From Breviolum minutum Mf 1.05b.01 (Eukaryota; Sar; Dinophyceae; Suessiales; Symbiodiniaceae), in assembly GCA_000507305.1 (NCBI GenBank), contig DF240866.1:1-64000 (forward strand): a stretch of 64,000 nucleotides of DNA. The letters run 5' to 3'. The notes under the pieces are model-generated. The model did not search any database, was not told the DNA's origin, and was given only the letters and a program-made list of their open reading frames with translations. Below, piece after piece: positions 1 to 14,000 of this stretch (its first letter is position 1; every line of letters starts with the position of its first letter). The position numbers and the translations under genes are program-made.

Positions 1-207
1 ATATATATTGATTTATGTGTACAGTTTTTGGTGGCATTTGACTGATGGAGAGTTTGGGTTTTGCAGAGGAGCAACCAAAAAAAAGTGGAATTTACACCTA
101 ACAGAGGTTGAAAATTCCCCCCCTTCCTTGTGGAATTTCTCGTTTCACCAAAAAAAAGGCCACCAATTCTACGGGAAGCAAATGAATTCTACGTGATCCC
201 CCCGCAC
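1..207 (-). other. GSIII intron running off the left edge
   Basis: The donor GTGCGG follows the 30-nt exon 237-208. Below it I see AT-rich sequence with A and C runs and no further GSIII-like peptide. The remaining C-terminal exons must lie outside the window. Confidence 0.6.
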
Positions 208-3200
208 CTCGCAGCACAAGGAGGAGATGTAGTTCTCCTTGGTATCTTTGGACCCATGCGTTGGTTAACCACGTCTTTTTGAGGAGACTTCTGGCGTTGG
301 ATTTCCCGTAACAGAATACCCCAACAGCAACGACATGATGGGTCGTATCTGTGGACTGCATTTGTATGGTTGAGACATGTCAACAATTCAGGCAGCCTTG
401 CCCCCAGGAGACTGGGAGATGAATATAAAGCGCAGTTGGCGGCGGAGACTCACCAAAGAACTTTTGATGAAGCAACAGCCATTTGGGAGACAAATGTAGA
501 GAATGGTTGGGGGTCCACAGAACCTCTTCTGAAGCCACAGCCATTTACCCCAAAAACTGCGGGGGACTCTGAGACGAATGTGCAGAACAGTTTCGGGAAC
601 ACTCCAAAAAACCTTTTGGGAGGCGAAAGCCATTTGAGGAAAAAACCCAGAACGCAAACGTGTCACTTTGCCCCGAAACCTTTACTATGGCTGAAGACCC
701 CAAAGCTATTGCTGTTGGGGAAAAAAAACATAACCAAACACATAGACTGCTCGGGTGAGTCGCTGAGTGAGGTATTGGAAAAAAAGAAATGCCACCAGAG
801 TTTTATCTTTAACTTATCTCCAACTGTCCTAGTTCAGTGCAAAATGGCCATGTCACAGAAGCCACTCATCTGTTGAGCCTTTGTCCATCAAACCATGATT
901 GGAGGACGAATACCAAATCGCATAAATTAGGACGTCCTCAAACCTCTCAAACAACGAGATGGAGATACTGAGCCAAATGTTTAAATCTCATCATTACTCT
1001 CCGAAAAGCTCAAGATCCAACATCTCCAAGGCTCTGATTGTAGAAGGATTACTTTACCCCCAGAACTCTTTGGATGCGGAAGATGCAGTCAGTAGCTTTA
1101 CTACAAACTCCCGGGAATTTTCCCCCCCCTTCAACACTCAAAAGCCCGGACCAACTTGCAAAACACCATCCGGTTTTCCCCCCGAAAACCCGCGGACGAG
1201 AGTCGTACATCACTTCCTGTCGCGCTTCGGTCTCTTCCGCCGTGTAGATCTTCAAGTCCTCGAAGAGCCTCAACGGGGGGGGAAACTGGGAGGGTACAGG
1301 GAACATAGCTGAAGTGACAATGCAACAAAGATAAGAAATAATCCTTATGTGCGGTTGTATCGATCCTTGCACAAAAATGGTGTTTGTTCAAATGATGAAA
1401 AGTTCACTTATCTTTTGTCAGGTCCATTATGTGTGGCACATGAAAGACAAATGCTTAAAGATGAATAGCCTGAGTCAAAGCTTACTCGGAATTGAAGTTG
1501 GGTTGTTTAGTGAAGGTTCAGAAGGCCCCTGCACTAAAACGAAAGAGACTCTTATTTGACCAGTAGTGAAAATACCCCCGATGTTTGTACATATCTTTAT
1601 AGTTATATAATATACATATTTTATTCACATAAACATGTATATAGGCGCATGGCTTCCCGACAAAACTCCATAGAAATCCATCGAAACCCTGTTCACTGAG
1701 ATTCCTTCATAACCCCCTTTTTCCCCACTGATCCACAGCCCAATAACAACACACTCATTCATTTGATTCTGGGCAATTAATAATAATTAATAATTCGCCC
1801 ACCTGGAAAAACCCCTGAAAATTTGGGGATTTACCCGAACCTCAGCTACCTCTTGAATTTGACGTTATGTCGTGACGTCGTTACACACAAACTGGGTGGA
1901 TTTGAATGATCGATACATTTTTTCCCCACCCAAATGTCCGAAACCTGAAATTTGCCGTTTGGGAAGCCATTTTTGGAGAGGGGGAAACTTTCCTCCGGAA
2001 CCTCTTCGGGTTGGACACGACTCGCAACATTTCCGGGTCGACCGAGACACTTCTTGTTCTTCTCGGAATTCCAAGTTGCCACCGCCTTCCTGAGTTCATC
2101 ATTTATAGGTCATCCAAAAAATACGGGATGAAATTTTCACAAAAGAATCCATTTTCACGTTACAGTTACACCAAGTTCTGTGACTTTGAAGCCATTTTTT
2201 TTGTTGAGAAGCACAAGTTGTGAAGGGGAGATGCACGGAGTTGGGACCCAAAAATGGGTCCTGGGCAGATGGTTCCAAGGTTAGGCCCCCCCAAAATGAT
2301 CATCAACTGGCCAAGAGTTCCCATCCAGAAATTCCCAACAAATGTCAAGAAATTCCATGGGTTTTTTTCTGAGTTCCCGAATTCCAGGCGCGAAAGCGTA
2401 TACAGGAGTTTGCTTCAGTGGCGTTCGTTCGGGCTGGCGAAAAAATAGCATTCTTTGAGATGGGGGTCACGTCCCAAATTTGGGACTGCAAGAACGGTGA
2501 AAACAAAAATGCAAACACTAACACAAACGAAAGCGAACATGAAAGCGTTATCGTTCTTATCATTATCATCATTATCATTATCATAATCTTCCTTAAATTT
2601 TTAACCATCCCCCACCCTTCAACATGTTTCGTTCGCTCACCCAACCTTCACCGTTTCTCCAACTCCCCTTCCACCATGAGTTGCAAGCTTCGGTGTGGTG
2701 TTGAGATTTGGCAGGCCACGCTTACTGGCTTCAACTGGCCACTCCGCAGAGTAGCCGTTGCCCGTGAAGATCACATGCTTGTTCTCCTGGACACATGCGC
2801 TGAAACTGCAGCTTCCACGTGGTGGTTGAACCACAAAGAACACAAGGTAGGGCACCAACAGCTAGAAAAATTAGGGGGAAATTCAAAGAATGGTATAATC
2901 CCTTGACCGAAATTCTACAATAACTACAAAACAGATCAAAAACACGTTTTTTGATGTTTGATTTCCAAGGTTGCGGTTGCCGGAAGATGCTGGCAACAAA
3001 GGTGGAGCTATTATATACATTGATCATCTTCCCATCTTCGACCCCGTATTGTAAAATTAATCTTAAGCGATCATTGCAGACGTGTTTGATTTATATCTAG
3101 AGGCAATTAACTTGATGAAAGGTCATGTTCGACTCACAATCAACATGAGAAGAAACACAAATCATATATCTACATATATGGGTGTTTCCAAAAATTAGGG

Positions 3201-3942
3201 GTACCCCAAAATGGATGGTTTATAATGGAAAACCCTATCAAAATGGATGATTTGGGGGTACCACTATTTTCGGAAACATCCATATATACTAGCGCATAAA
3301 GTAACCTGAATATATCAAATCTGTATCTCTGAGGTGCAAATCATCTGTCCCAATTGCCCCCCCGTGCTATGTTTGTTATTCATCTCCTTCCATCGCGCCT
3401 TGTAAACCTTCGCCACAGCATCACGATGGCTCATTCCTCCCTCAATGAGTCCAGCCAAATGAGCCATGCCAGCAGACATCACCGCGTTGCAGACCATCAC
3501 TGGCAGGCAGCAGTTCCTTACATATTTATCAGGTACAAAAGAGGAAGCTCCCACATGCAGTCAGACCAACAGAAGAAGAATATAGTGCTATGGAGAAATC
3601 CTAAGGTGGCCCACCTGGGGCACCTGTTGCGAAAGGAAGTGCCCTCGTTTTTTCTTGGTAACATATTTTAGGTAGTTTTTGGGACTTTGACCGGTGTTTT
3701 TTTCACACTTTTCTGAAGATTTCACCCAATTTCAGTCATCTGGCATGTGGATCTGTTTAAATCAACAACAAATTGAGGTTTCAAGGTGTCTACCTGTTGC
3801 TGGCCGGTTGGCAGGGGGGAAGGTCATAGGTGTCTATAGAATATTTGACTCTGTATGAATAACTATTAAGAAGTAGCAGCTGCAATAACCACCACAACCA
3901 CAACCACAACCACGACCACAACCACAACCACAACCACAACAA

Positions 3943-3973
<31 letters not shown>

Positions 3974-4450
3974 AACAACAAAACAACAACAACAACGAAC
4001 AACAACAACAACAACAAGAAACCATAACAACAAGAAACCACAAGAAACCACAACCACAACCACAACCACAACAACAACAAGAAGAAACCACAACCACAAC
4101 AACAACAACAAGAAACCACAACCACAACCACAGCTGCAACCTCTCCAAGATTCTGAGAAGATCCCACGGCACGGAACTCGAATCGGTTGCCGCAGAATGG
4201 GAAAGGGGCAGTGCGGTTGCCTTGGGTTTTCCGCAGGGAAATCTGTTGGCTTTTTTTTGGGTCGTTTTGTCAGGTGTCTCTCATCTTCACCCCGGATTTT
4301 TGTTTGATGAAAATCTCATGCAACCAAAAATCGATCTTCCACGTTGGCCTCAATATGCATGGCAGCACTGGCACCAGTTTCCTGCTTCTTCTTCTCAGCC
4401 TTGTAACCTCGGAGGATTGTTGAGTTGGCCAATTCTGTTAGATTGGACAA

Positions 4451-4481
<31 letters not shown>

Positions 4482-7400
4482 TGTATGTATGTATATATAT
4501 ATATATACACTCTAGGGAACTAACATGACATGTCCCATCTATGGTACAGGAAACTCATCTTTCCAACTACCATTTCGATGATATAGCTTGTTTCTCATTA
4601 GTAGGCTCATGCAAATTGAGGAAGAGAAGCAGCAACAGGCTGATGGCTTACTGCCATGAACATCAACCAGGTGATACCCCACCATTTCGGGAGAAGAGAT
4701 ATCAGGATTCCCAGGATCACTCCACTAAAAAAGAAACAAAACAAGTTGACTTCGGAGCGGCGGACAAGATTGCAAATGATAAAAGGCGAGGTGACAACTA
4801 CAGTGCCCTGAAGGTAAAATACATGTATTATATGGATATAAGATTACGTATAATATGTAAAATCTATAAAATATCTATATACAGTGTTTGCGTACTATAT
4901 ATATATATATTCGTAGATAAATAGCTGACAATCAAAATTAGAACAGCAGCATGTAAGACAGGCAACTAGAGACAAGCAAATCCCTGAGTATGGTCAGATT
5001 CACACCTACAGTCACCCAAACACATGCTACAGCCCTTCAAGGATCCTTAAAAACGGAAACCCTGCTTGGTGGCTTCTTTCGCCAAAAAATCTCTATCTTT
5101 TTCTACTTTTCATCTACAGTATGTTAGATGTGTTCATACTTTCCAACAACACCAACCCTTCCAACAGAAAGAAAAGTGAACCTTGGAAGTCCACTTTTTC
5201 TCCTTTAAAAAAAGATTTTAAAAAATACACACAGAAACCTCGTAAACGTTTACCGCTCCCTTCAACTGCTGTAAATTGCACCGTTGACGGAGATATGGTT
5301 TGATTTGATGGTTGTTCGAAATCCGGTAAACTCACCGGTTGAGGTTGCTAGTTGGCATCCCGTTATTTACAAGGTTTCATAGATGTCAGGTGATTTGCTG
5401 GTAGTTCATCCCGTTTACCTTGGGTTTTATATATCCCAGGTGGTTGGCCTTGGGATTTCTGGTTGCCATCAACAGGTCAAGATACCCAACAATTCTCCTC
5501 CGTTGACGATGCTCTCCACGTGTTGCTCGAAGCCCTAGAGGGTGATGGATGATGGATCTCTATTTGAGCGACGAAAAAAAACCGGGGTCCCTTACGGATT
5601 CCGTTGAATCCTGGTTGGTTTCTAGGGATCCTTGTAAATTAAAGGGTTCATGAAATAGTCCCTAAAAAAGACTGGGTAGGATATTTCATCGCCTTGAAAA
5701 ACCCAAAACAACTAGGGTTTTCTTCATTGCTCATTTGTCTGTCCTTTTGCCTAGAAAAAAAGGCCCTTACTAGTGATAAATGGAGTTTATAACCCATATA
5801 AATGGCATTATAACTGGGTAACTGCAGCTATAACGTTAAAATCTCAAAGATGAATCTTCAAATCACGGCCACAACATCAAAACATCTCCCAAGCCAATTG
5901 ATGAACCTTCTCCTTTAATCTACTTGGTACGCGCCTGAAAAAAACTTGCACAAGGCACGGTGAGGCAGATGTTCTTCAAATCCATCGAATTTGACAAGGG
6001 TCTGGTTTCTGAAAGAAAGCATATACATTGTCTATAACTGCACGACATGATATAGAAAGGAGATTCCCAAAATGATGTCATCCCCCAGCATCGATTCAAA
6101 ATATATATACATTTCAACAACAGCTGGAACGCAGCGGCCTGCCCTGGGTACAAGCTGATGATGGCTGGTGGGGCTTCCTGCGAAAAGGTTGGCACGAAGT
6201 TGGCCCCTGAAGTTGGACCAAAAACACACCTTCACCCACCGTTGGAACGACAGGATCACGGTTGGGAAAACGAAACATTTAAAGCTGTCAGCTTCAACCC
6301 CAACCTGCAAAGGGTGGTTTTGGAAAAATGATCGACAGAATTTTTTGAGTCATAAAATTGGTGTTTCTTCAGATGGTGATCTTCCAAAAAAAAAAACGAA
6401 AACTAACAGATCCCCTCAAAATTGATGCTTGGAAGATGACTCGTGTCCTTTCCAAAAAATGGTCCCTTTTCAGGTGACAATTCGTTCATTTTCGGAGAAA
6501 AAAACTTCAACTTCACTTGTGCATATCCCTTCCCCAGGTTGTTCTAGTCAGCTCCTGTGCACCCAAACGATGATCATTGCCCGCATGGGCCACGGTGCAA
6601 CGGACCATCTCGTTGTACTGTGAAAGGCCGTAGGCCAAACAGGCGATCGCCGTGACGTACAACTTGGCACCCGCCTGGTGACATTGGACCCGGGTCGTCA
6701 AGGTGGGTCCCAAAAAATCCGAATAAAATCCCCTATACCTTCATTTCAGTCGAGCCATGAGTCATCCTGGTTGTGAAAAATAGGGATCCTGGATGATTCA
6801 TAAATGGTTTATGAAACAATCCAAAAATTTAAACTGTGTAGGATTTCATGCCAAAAAAAAAAACTAAACAACTAGGCATTTTTTTCATTGCTCAGATCGT
6901 GACTTGGTCAAAGGAAAATCATCGACTCAAAAAGTGCCGGCTGGTAGGGGATATGTGATAATTCCCTGGTTGCGGCTAGTTTCACGGATGTTTCTTAGGG
7001 CGTTTTTTGTTACAAGGACCAGGAAATAGCAATACATCAAAACCACAAGATATATATATATAGCTGTAGCTATCCATTTTGCAAGTATGAATCATGGCTC
7101 AGTTTTTGCGGGAAAGTTCCTAAAGTCTCGTTACCAAGCATTTCACAAGGTCGGTGAAGTTCGAACGGAGTAAGTGACCATCAACGATCAATTCAAAAAA
7201 AAGGAACCTAAAACTCTTGGGGCAAATAACCAATTCCCAAAGTTATACATTTCAGGTCATTCTTGAAGAAACATCCAAAAGAAAAACCTGACAAAAATCA
7301 CCCCATCTTTTCGTGTTGTTTCTGTTAGCAACTTGTTTTCTTTTACCAAAAGCCCTTTTTTTTCACCGACACCACGTTGACCACGTTGACCTCGTTCTTA

Positions 7401-8042
7401 CCAGGATAGAAGAAGTTCAATCCTCACGTGTCCGCACGCAGCTTCACCGAGTGATGAAGACTGAAAATGGAGATTTCTCGGATTTCTCGCTGGCTTCAAA
7501 AAAGCTACGCAATGGCAGGATCCCAATATTTTTTGGGGGCCAAAAAAACACCCATGCATTTTTTTTGCGCGATGAATATCCAAGACTGACTTTTTCCCAG
7601 AGCTACATCACATCATGTGCTTTTTTCCACATTTTTTGGGGGGGCACTCTTGACTTAGATCTTTTTTTTCGGATCCTGTTAGCTTCATTTGAGTGACTCA
7701 ACTTGCATTGTTCAAACCAAGGCTTTGGGAAAATTTGGGACAAAAAACTTCCATTCTTAATATCACTTCAGAAAATTTGCCAGCATCTCGGCCCTGAATT
7801 TTTTTCTGATTGTCATGTCTTCAGTCCAGGTGGCCAAACAAAAGTCATCTGACAAATAGATGATAAACACAAAAACCGTTGCTTCACGTTGGTAAAACTG
7901 ATGTTTTAGTTGCTAGACAATCCAACCTTTCGCTTTGGCCACATCTAAGAACCTTATAAAACTCAGATCATGCGCACCTGTGTCGGTACCAATGGACCAG
8001 TTGGCATGCTTGCCACTGCCATTGATGCCAGCGAAAGGCTTC
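208..8042 (-). CDS. GSIII exons 20-31 (catalytic core to C-terminal region)
   Basis: Exons and key peptides: 8042-7978 KPFAGINGSGKHANWSI; 7422-7402 LNFFYP (a 21-nt micro-exon); about 7170-7135 NFTDLVKCL (left boundary unresolved); 6674-6555 ending HAGNDHRLGAQ; 6177-6139 EAPPAIISLYPGQ; 5534-5486 GFEQHVESIVNGGELL; 4407-4333 YKAEKKKQETGASAAM; 4220-4154 NRTAPFPFCGNRFEFRAVGS; 3516-3399 LPVMVCNAVMSAGMAHLAGL; 2786-2689 ENKHVIFTGNGYSAEWPVEA; 1268-1205 LFEDLKIYTAEETEARQEVM; 237-208 ENYISSLCCE. Donors are GC after 6139, 3399 and 2689, and GA after 6555, 4333, 4154 and 1205. Reading continues into an intron at 207 that leaves the window. The family then has one more C-terminal helical segment, which is not seen here. 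Confidence 0.9.
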
Positions 8043-11000
8043 CTTACATGGGGATGATGAGGGTTCCATCTTGGGTACCATCTGACACTCGGGTACACAT
8101 GGCTCATCGAATTTCCAGCACTTCCAGACACAATTTCTCGCTGATTTTTGGGAAAATCTATTGCCATTTAGTAAGTTTATCTCAGTGCTTAGTGCTTTCG
8201 AGACCAGGCTTCATCCAAAAAGGTAGGTTCCATGGGAGATGATTTATCATCCATTACGTATACTGAAAAAAATCAAAGGAAATTTCATCTTCCAACCATT
8301 CCAACCATCAATTTTTAGGCATGGTCTGTATTTTGGGAGTTCTGGCTCTGACTAAAAAAAAGGATGCTGATATATCAGTCATTTCGCAGGGATTTTATCC
8401 ACGAAACTCACAAGGGGTTCCAGGCTTCCTGCGAGGTTCTGAGGTTTGAGCGATATCAGTACATTGTTACAGCATAAAGTGTCAAAAGATATAAAAACTG
8501 CAGGTTCAGAAACCTCAACCATCGTTCTACCATATGTCAACATTTTTGCCAATGAACTAACATTCTTGCGCTGTCACCAACTTTAGCTGGTAGTTGAGCT
8601 ACCCTTTTTGAAGAAAAGTCCATTTTGAACCTATATTTAATCTTTGAAAAAAGGTCTCTACAAAAGGAAATAAGAATTACACACAAAAACTGCAAAACAT
8701 ATTTGCCAGACTCTGAATTGAAATGCGTGTTTTATATATGTGTTTTACATGTGTTTGTTTCACCCATCACAACGAAAAACCCAACTTCCAACCTGAAAAA
8801 CCTTTCCCACGGAATTTCCAAGGTTCTCATGGAAAAGCACCTGAAGACCCAACTTCGCAGCTTCACGGTTCATCACTTCCATGAAGCACCTCAAAGAACT
8901 GTCTGTTTGACAAAAATTGACGGCTGGATTCGCTGGTGATTCTTGCGGCTGGAAGATGGAGAATCATCGGGGTGAACTCCCAATATTTTTCGGAAAAATT
9001 ATGAGTGATGATTTTTTTTTGGTGAAAACACAAATCAGGGGGTCTTTTAGAATCTTGTCTGTGGTTGACAGACGCTAGTTTGCATCTTTGAGTCATTAAG
9101 TATCATTAAGCTAAAGCATGTTCCATTTGATAATCATTGACAGCATGAGTTTGGACAATATTGCAAGAGCAGCTGACTAAAGTTCATTGGCACATCTTCC
9201 CCCCCAAAAAAAATGCGCAAAACATTATGATTTGCGTTGCGGCTACCTTGGCAGATATTTGAACTGGCCAAGGTACACGTTGGAATCGCAGGAGACGTTG
9301 GCAGTGCGAAAGACAGGGGACATCTCGTGTTGTCCTGCAGGCAACGCAGCTCGGCTTCACTGAAACAACGTGAAACCTCATGTCCGTTACTGATATACTT
9401 GGGAAAGACGGTTTCGCCACAAAAAAAAAAGGAGGCTGAATGTTTCTCTCCCAAAAGGTGTTTTTTTTTGAAATTTGTTGGACTCAAAAAAAAAACACCC
9501 GGAAAGGTTCACAGAAAAACTGCCCATCGGAGCCCATGTGATCTCAGGTCACAAACCCACCCAACAGATTTTATTAGCACCTAAAAAAAAAAACCTGCAA
9601 GATGAGTCGATGGCAAAAAAACACAAAAAAAAAAAAACATCTTTTTGGACACACCAAAAAAAAATGTCGAGACTTCTAAAGATTCCTCATGGAGAAAAAG
9701 AAACAGTCAACAAAAACGTCTCAACTCATCTGGCTTGAAAATTGTTGAGGCCCTTGGTGGTTTAATTGTGTATATCTTATCTCCTGGTGCTCCCCCAGGA
9801 TGATAAAAGGGAGAAGCAAGCCATTTTATTCACCGGAAAAGTGGGGTTGGGATATACCCAAAATTGTAACTCCTAAACAAAACCCTGTCATTTTGAGGAT
9901 GTTTTATCATTTTCCGGAGTTCCGGACAATGGACCATGAAAATGTTTCATCCCTGACAACCTAAGTTAAAATCACTCCTGGAGCCACCTCATTGTGCTTC
10001 ACTGCCATTGGGCAACCAATCTGTCACGGTGCCAAGGTGGATATCGTCGGGGTTGGGGTCAGGGGTGCCGTTGCCGTGGGCTGAAACAGCCCACTTTTTG
10101 GTTGGTATCTACAGTCCCTGAAACTAACTTTTTGCCCCTGAAAAATTAGGCCATCCCAAAAGGATGGCCTAGTATTCCAACCATCCATTTTCAGGTGCTT
10201 TTGCTGTTAGTTTCAGGGAGGACAGGAGCAACCATTTCATCCATCTTTCCATGATTATTGGGTATCTAGGTTGATGGTAAACATCCATGTTGACTCAAAA
10301 TGCGACCGTTTCCTTTTTGTGTTGGTTCCAACACGTTTAAAAGGGGGACGGTTCTTTTAATGTTTCGTTGGGAATTATGCTTGGTTAGAAAAAGAAAAGA
10401 GAGGAGGATGTTTCGGGTAAAATGTTTTGTTTCAAAAAATGTTTTGAACCTGGAGGTGGAAAAACCTGTTGTTTGCATAAAACACTGTCTTGGAATGTGT
10501 GTGGGATATGATATTTAATTATACATATATATATATATATATTATATATATATATATCCTATACATGCATAAAAATAAAAGCTTGCAAGATTGCTTCCTA
10601 AAACCAGGACAACCACCTCATAAAATCTCAAAATCTCAAGGCATTTGTTTCATAATCTTTCCCTTTTTTTCGCATCTCCACGTTACGATTCTTCCGTCTA
10701 AGTCCCTTCCTTTCGTTCCACCTTCAACATCTCTGCTTGCGCAATATCCAAGAGCTCCTGCACCTTTCCGGCCAAAACTATTGAAAGCTACGCAGGTGTT
10801 CCTAGATTTCCCCGGAGTTTCTTTTGTTGTTGGTCCAAAAACAACCAAAGGAAGATTTGGATTTTTTTTTCAAAGAAATGAACACACCTTCCAAAATCAG
10901 TGCTGTTCCAGGGTTCAAGTCGGAAAGGTACCTTTTTAACTTAAGCCTTGCTGGTTCCAATTTGGGTTCCTGAAAAAAATTGTCTTCCAAAAAAAAGGTA

Positions 11001-14000
11001 GCCAACGAAAGAAACCCACAAAAATGCTGCTCAGAAAATCAAGCTGGTTGGTGGTTGAACCAACCCATCTGAAAAATATGCTCGTCAAAATGGGTTCATC
11101 TTCCCCAAGGATCCGGGGTGAAAATTCAAAAAAATATTTGAGTTGCCACCACCTTGCAAGCTGTCAATTTTTTTTTCAACCATTTTGAGGTCGAAATGCC
11201 AACTTCATGTTCAAAGGCGTTTTGGAGGGTCGAGGGTGGATTCCCAGCCAAGGCACTTTTCCTGGAATGGGCTGGAAGTAGTTCAGGTCACCCTGCCTCA
11301 AGTCAAGGCGTGTGGCCCCCCCCCAGTTAAAGTTCCCACCATGGATGATTACATTTTCAGTAGGGGATACCTGTAAACCTTCATTTACCACTGCTACTAG
11401 GAGGGGGACCACACCCAAGATGCTGTTGATGGGAGAAATCCTGCACCACAAGGTTTTATATATACATCCCAGGTGGTGCAGGATTTCTTCCATCAACGGT
11501 AAGTCTAAATTTTTGGGGGGGATGCATCTTTCAAAGGATTTCTGGAGGTCACCTGATTCTCAGGTGAACACCCCGGCTTCACTTGCCAGCCAACCAAATA
11601 TAGCATAGCAACAGAAATGGGTGGCCTGAATCATCTCAAAACAGAACCTGACAATCACATTTTTTCAAAAAGTCAGGTGAAGAAAGATAGGACCACAAAT
11701 TTAGTCTGTGTGTGTGTGTACATAAAGACAAATATATACATATATATATATGTGTCTATATACAGTATATATATATATACATATGTATATATATATATAT
11801 ATGTACACTTTATATANTATATATATATAACAAATATATATACAGCCTCTACATCCCCACCTTTTGTTGGAAACCAAAAAAAATAAAAAGTCCATGTCCA
11901 AAACGCTTCCTTGTCAACTCAGATTTGCTTGACTTCCCAAGTTGCTGATGTCGAGTTGGCAACTTTCCGAACAAGGTGCCTGGAAGGATGGGGAAAGACT
12001 TCGAAAAAAAAAGATGCCTTTTTAAGGAAGCCCTGGGCCCCCTTGGCTTGGAGAAAATCATCAAACACCCCGATTTTAAGAAAGGGATCATTATATAGGA
12101 AACCAACCCAAGCAATGAAGCAATGCACTATATAGTTTCAGTTTTTTTCGGGAAATCCCTCCAAAAATGACCAGCGACATGGCGACATTGAAGTTTTTGA
12201 TGGGACCCGTCAAAGTGGGTCGCATGGAATGATCCCTCAAAAAACCATGAGATTGCGGGTCACACCTTTCGCTGGGCGAAAAAGGAACCGGAAAATGACT
12301 CACCGGAGGACTCCTATAAACTGTGTGCACTAAAATCGAAACAGCGGTTTCAAGATTGGAATCAGGAGTTTTTCATAATTGAAACTTGGATTCCAATCGT
12401 AAACTGGAGTTTTTTCCACTGGGTTCCCATCGATTGCTTGTTATTCAAAGAATTTCTATTTCTATTCAAGGAATTTCTTGTTATGTTACCTGGAACCATC
12501 GGATTGCTTGGAATCTCCAATGTCTTTTTTCATGAACTGATTGGTGACTTCATTTCAGGAAAAGCGCCAGTGTTTGTCTGTGTCATATGTGAGAGACCAA
12601 CAAATGGGTGTAATCGTTGTGACGGTTATCGTCAGTTCTATACCCTTCCTTCAGCAATCATGGAACGGGAGATTGGATCCTTCTACAATAGAGCCGTTTT
12701 CCACGTCCATGACTACGGGAGACCGGATAGAAAGGAATGTGTAGTGCGATCGTTCGAGTGAGAGGCGAGACAAGCGAAACAAGTGTGAGACAAGTGTAAG
12801 ACAACAGTGAGAGTGGGACGATGCCAAGATGACATTACAAAACAGATAATGATCAACTAAATGTAAACTTGCATGCGAATCAAGATCTCAGTCGAATCAC
12901 TAAATCACACCATTCTCAAAGACGACTCTACTGAGGATTACCGTTTCCCCAGTGCTTTCATCCATTTGGTGGAGGTACGTCCGCAGTTCACCAAATCGGG
13001 ACGAGACTTGTACATCGACGCGGAGAGCACGAAGAACCTACAGCACGTAGAACGGTTGTCAACATCGAAAGGAGAAAGAACCAAAAGCATGTTGTTGATT
13101 CCATGAAATCATACTGTTGGTGGAAAAGGTGTTTATACATCCCAGGTGGTTTTCTCGCCGGATTTCTGAACCATGAACAGTAACTGCTCACCTTGAAAAA
13201 AGGAGACTCTCCCAAATTAAACTGAGGGAATATCCTGGTGCTCATGCAGGAATTCAAGTACTCTGATATCTCTTCAATGAGGACAAGAGGGAACGTTGGT
13301 GTCACGGTAAACAAATGCAAAGTTTGGAGAGAATTGATATGCATCGCTCCAACAAATCCTCTTGTCAAGTCATAGGGCCTAAAATAAAGGAAAGTGAAGT
13401 TGTCCGAGAAAAAGGACTCTTCTGCTTCAATTGAAGGTTGTTATCCCACGTTTCAGAGGAACATACTGATAAAACCAAAACCATCTTGGAAGTGAACTTT
13501 TCCCTCGTTTTTGCCCAAGAAACTCTTGCTCCCAGCCCAAATAGCTGTGCATAGTCTTGGCATCAGTACCTCAATTTCCCAGATCTTTGCTGGACAGGGG
13601 AAGATTCACCCACGTCTCAAAGGTTTTTCGGTGAGTGACACAAAAACGGGGGAAGATTTGGGAAGGTCACGAGTTTGCCGAGATCAAAAAAGGATTGGGA
13701 AGGAACAAGAAATCTGAACATTCATCTGCTTCCACTATCAAAATTCAATAACTCCACCGAATGTAAACCCGGGAATTTTTTTTCCACAAAAGTCCAGCCA
13801 GTTTTGAGGATCCGAGGGGATCCTCCCTTTTCGTCATCATCGATAGATGTTCCCCGTTGTTTTCCCACCATCTTCGTGGATTTTCCCAGGCACCAATGTT
13901 GATGGCCTTCAAAAGTCGCAGGCCAGAGGCCTGGGAGGCTGCTTTTTTGTCAGGAGGCCGAGGCCAAGGCCCCGATGGATGGTTTTTGTTGGGTGCTGAA

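Noticed and set aside
388..876. Open frames on both strands near the left edge
   Set aside because: They lie in the GSIII intron between exons 1205-1268 and 208-237. No GSIII residues are missing there, and a loose internal sequence repetition explains the openness.
3790..4172. Long minus-strand open frames rich in Val, Leu or Cys
   Set aside because: They are translations of the CAA/CCACAA simple repeat inside a GSIII intron; all three frames are open for that reason.
4700..4800. Plus-strand reading KQVDFGAADKIAND, resembling a GSIII-like loop
   Set aside because: Wrong strand. The true exon for this part of GSIII (4333-4407) joins its neighbours in phase, so the resemblance is chance.
13192..13378. 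Minus-strand exon-like block with ideal splice borders as a constitutive GSIII exon
   Set aside because: Exons 12 and 13 join directly in phase to give WEQEFF, as in the family. Inserting this block breaks the frame of exon 13. Kept only as a possible poison exon.
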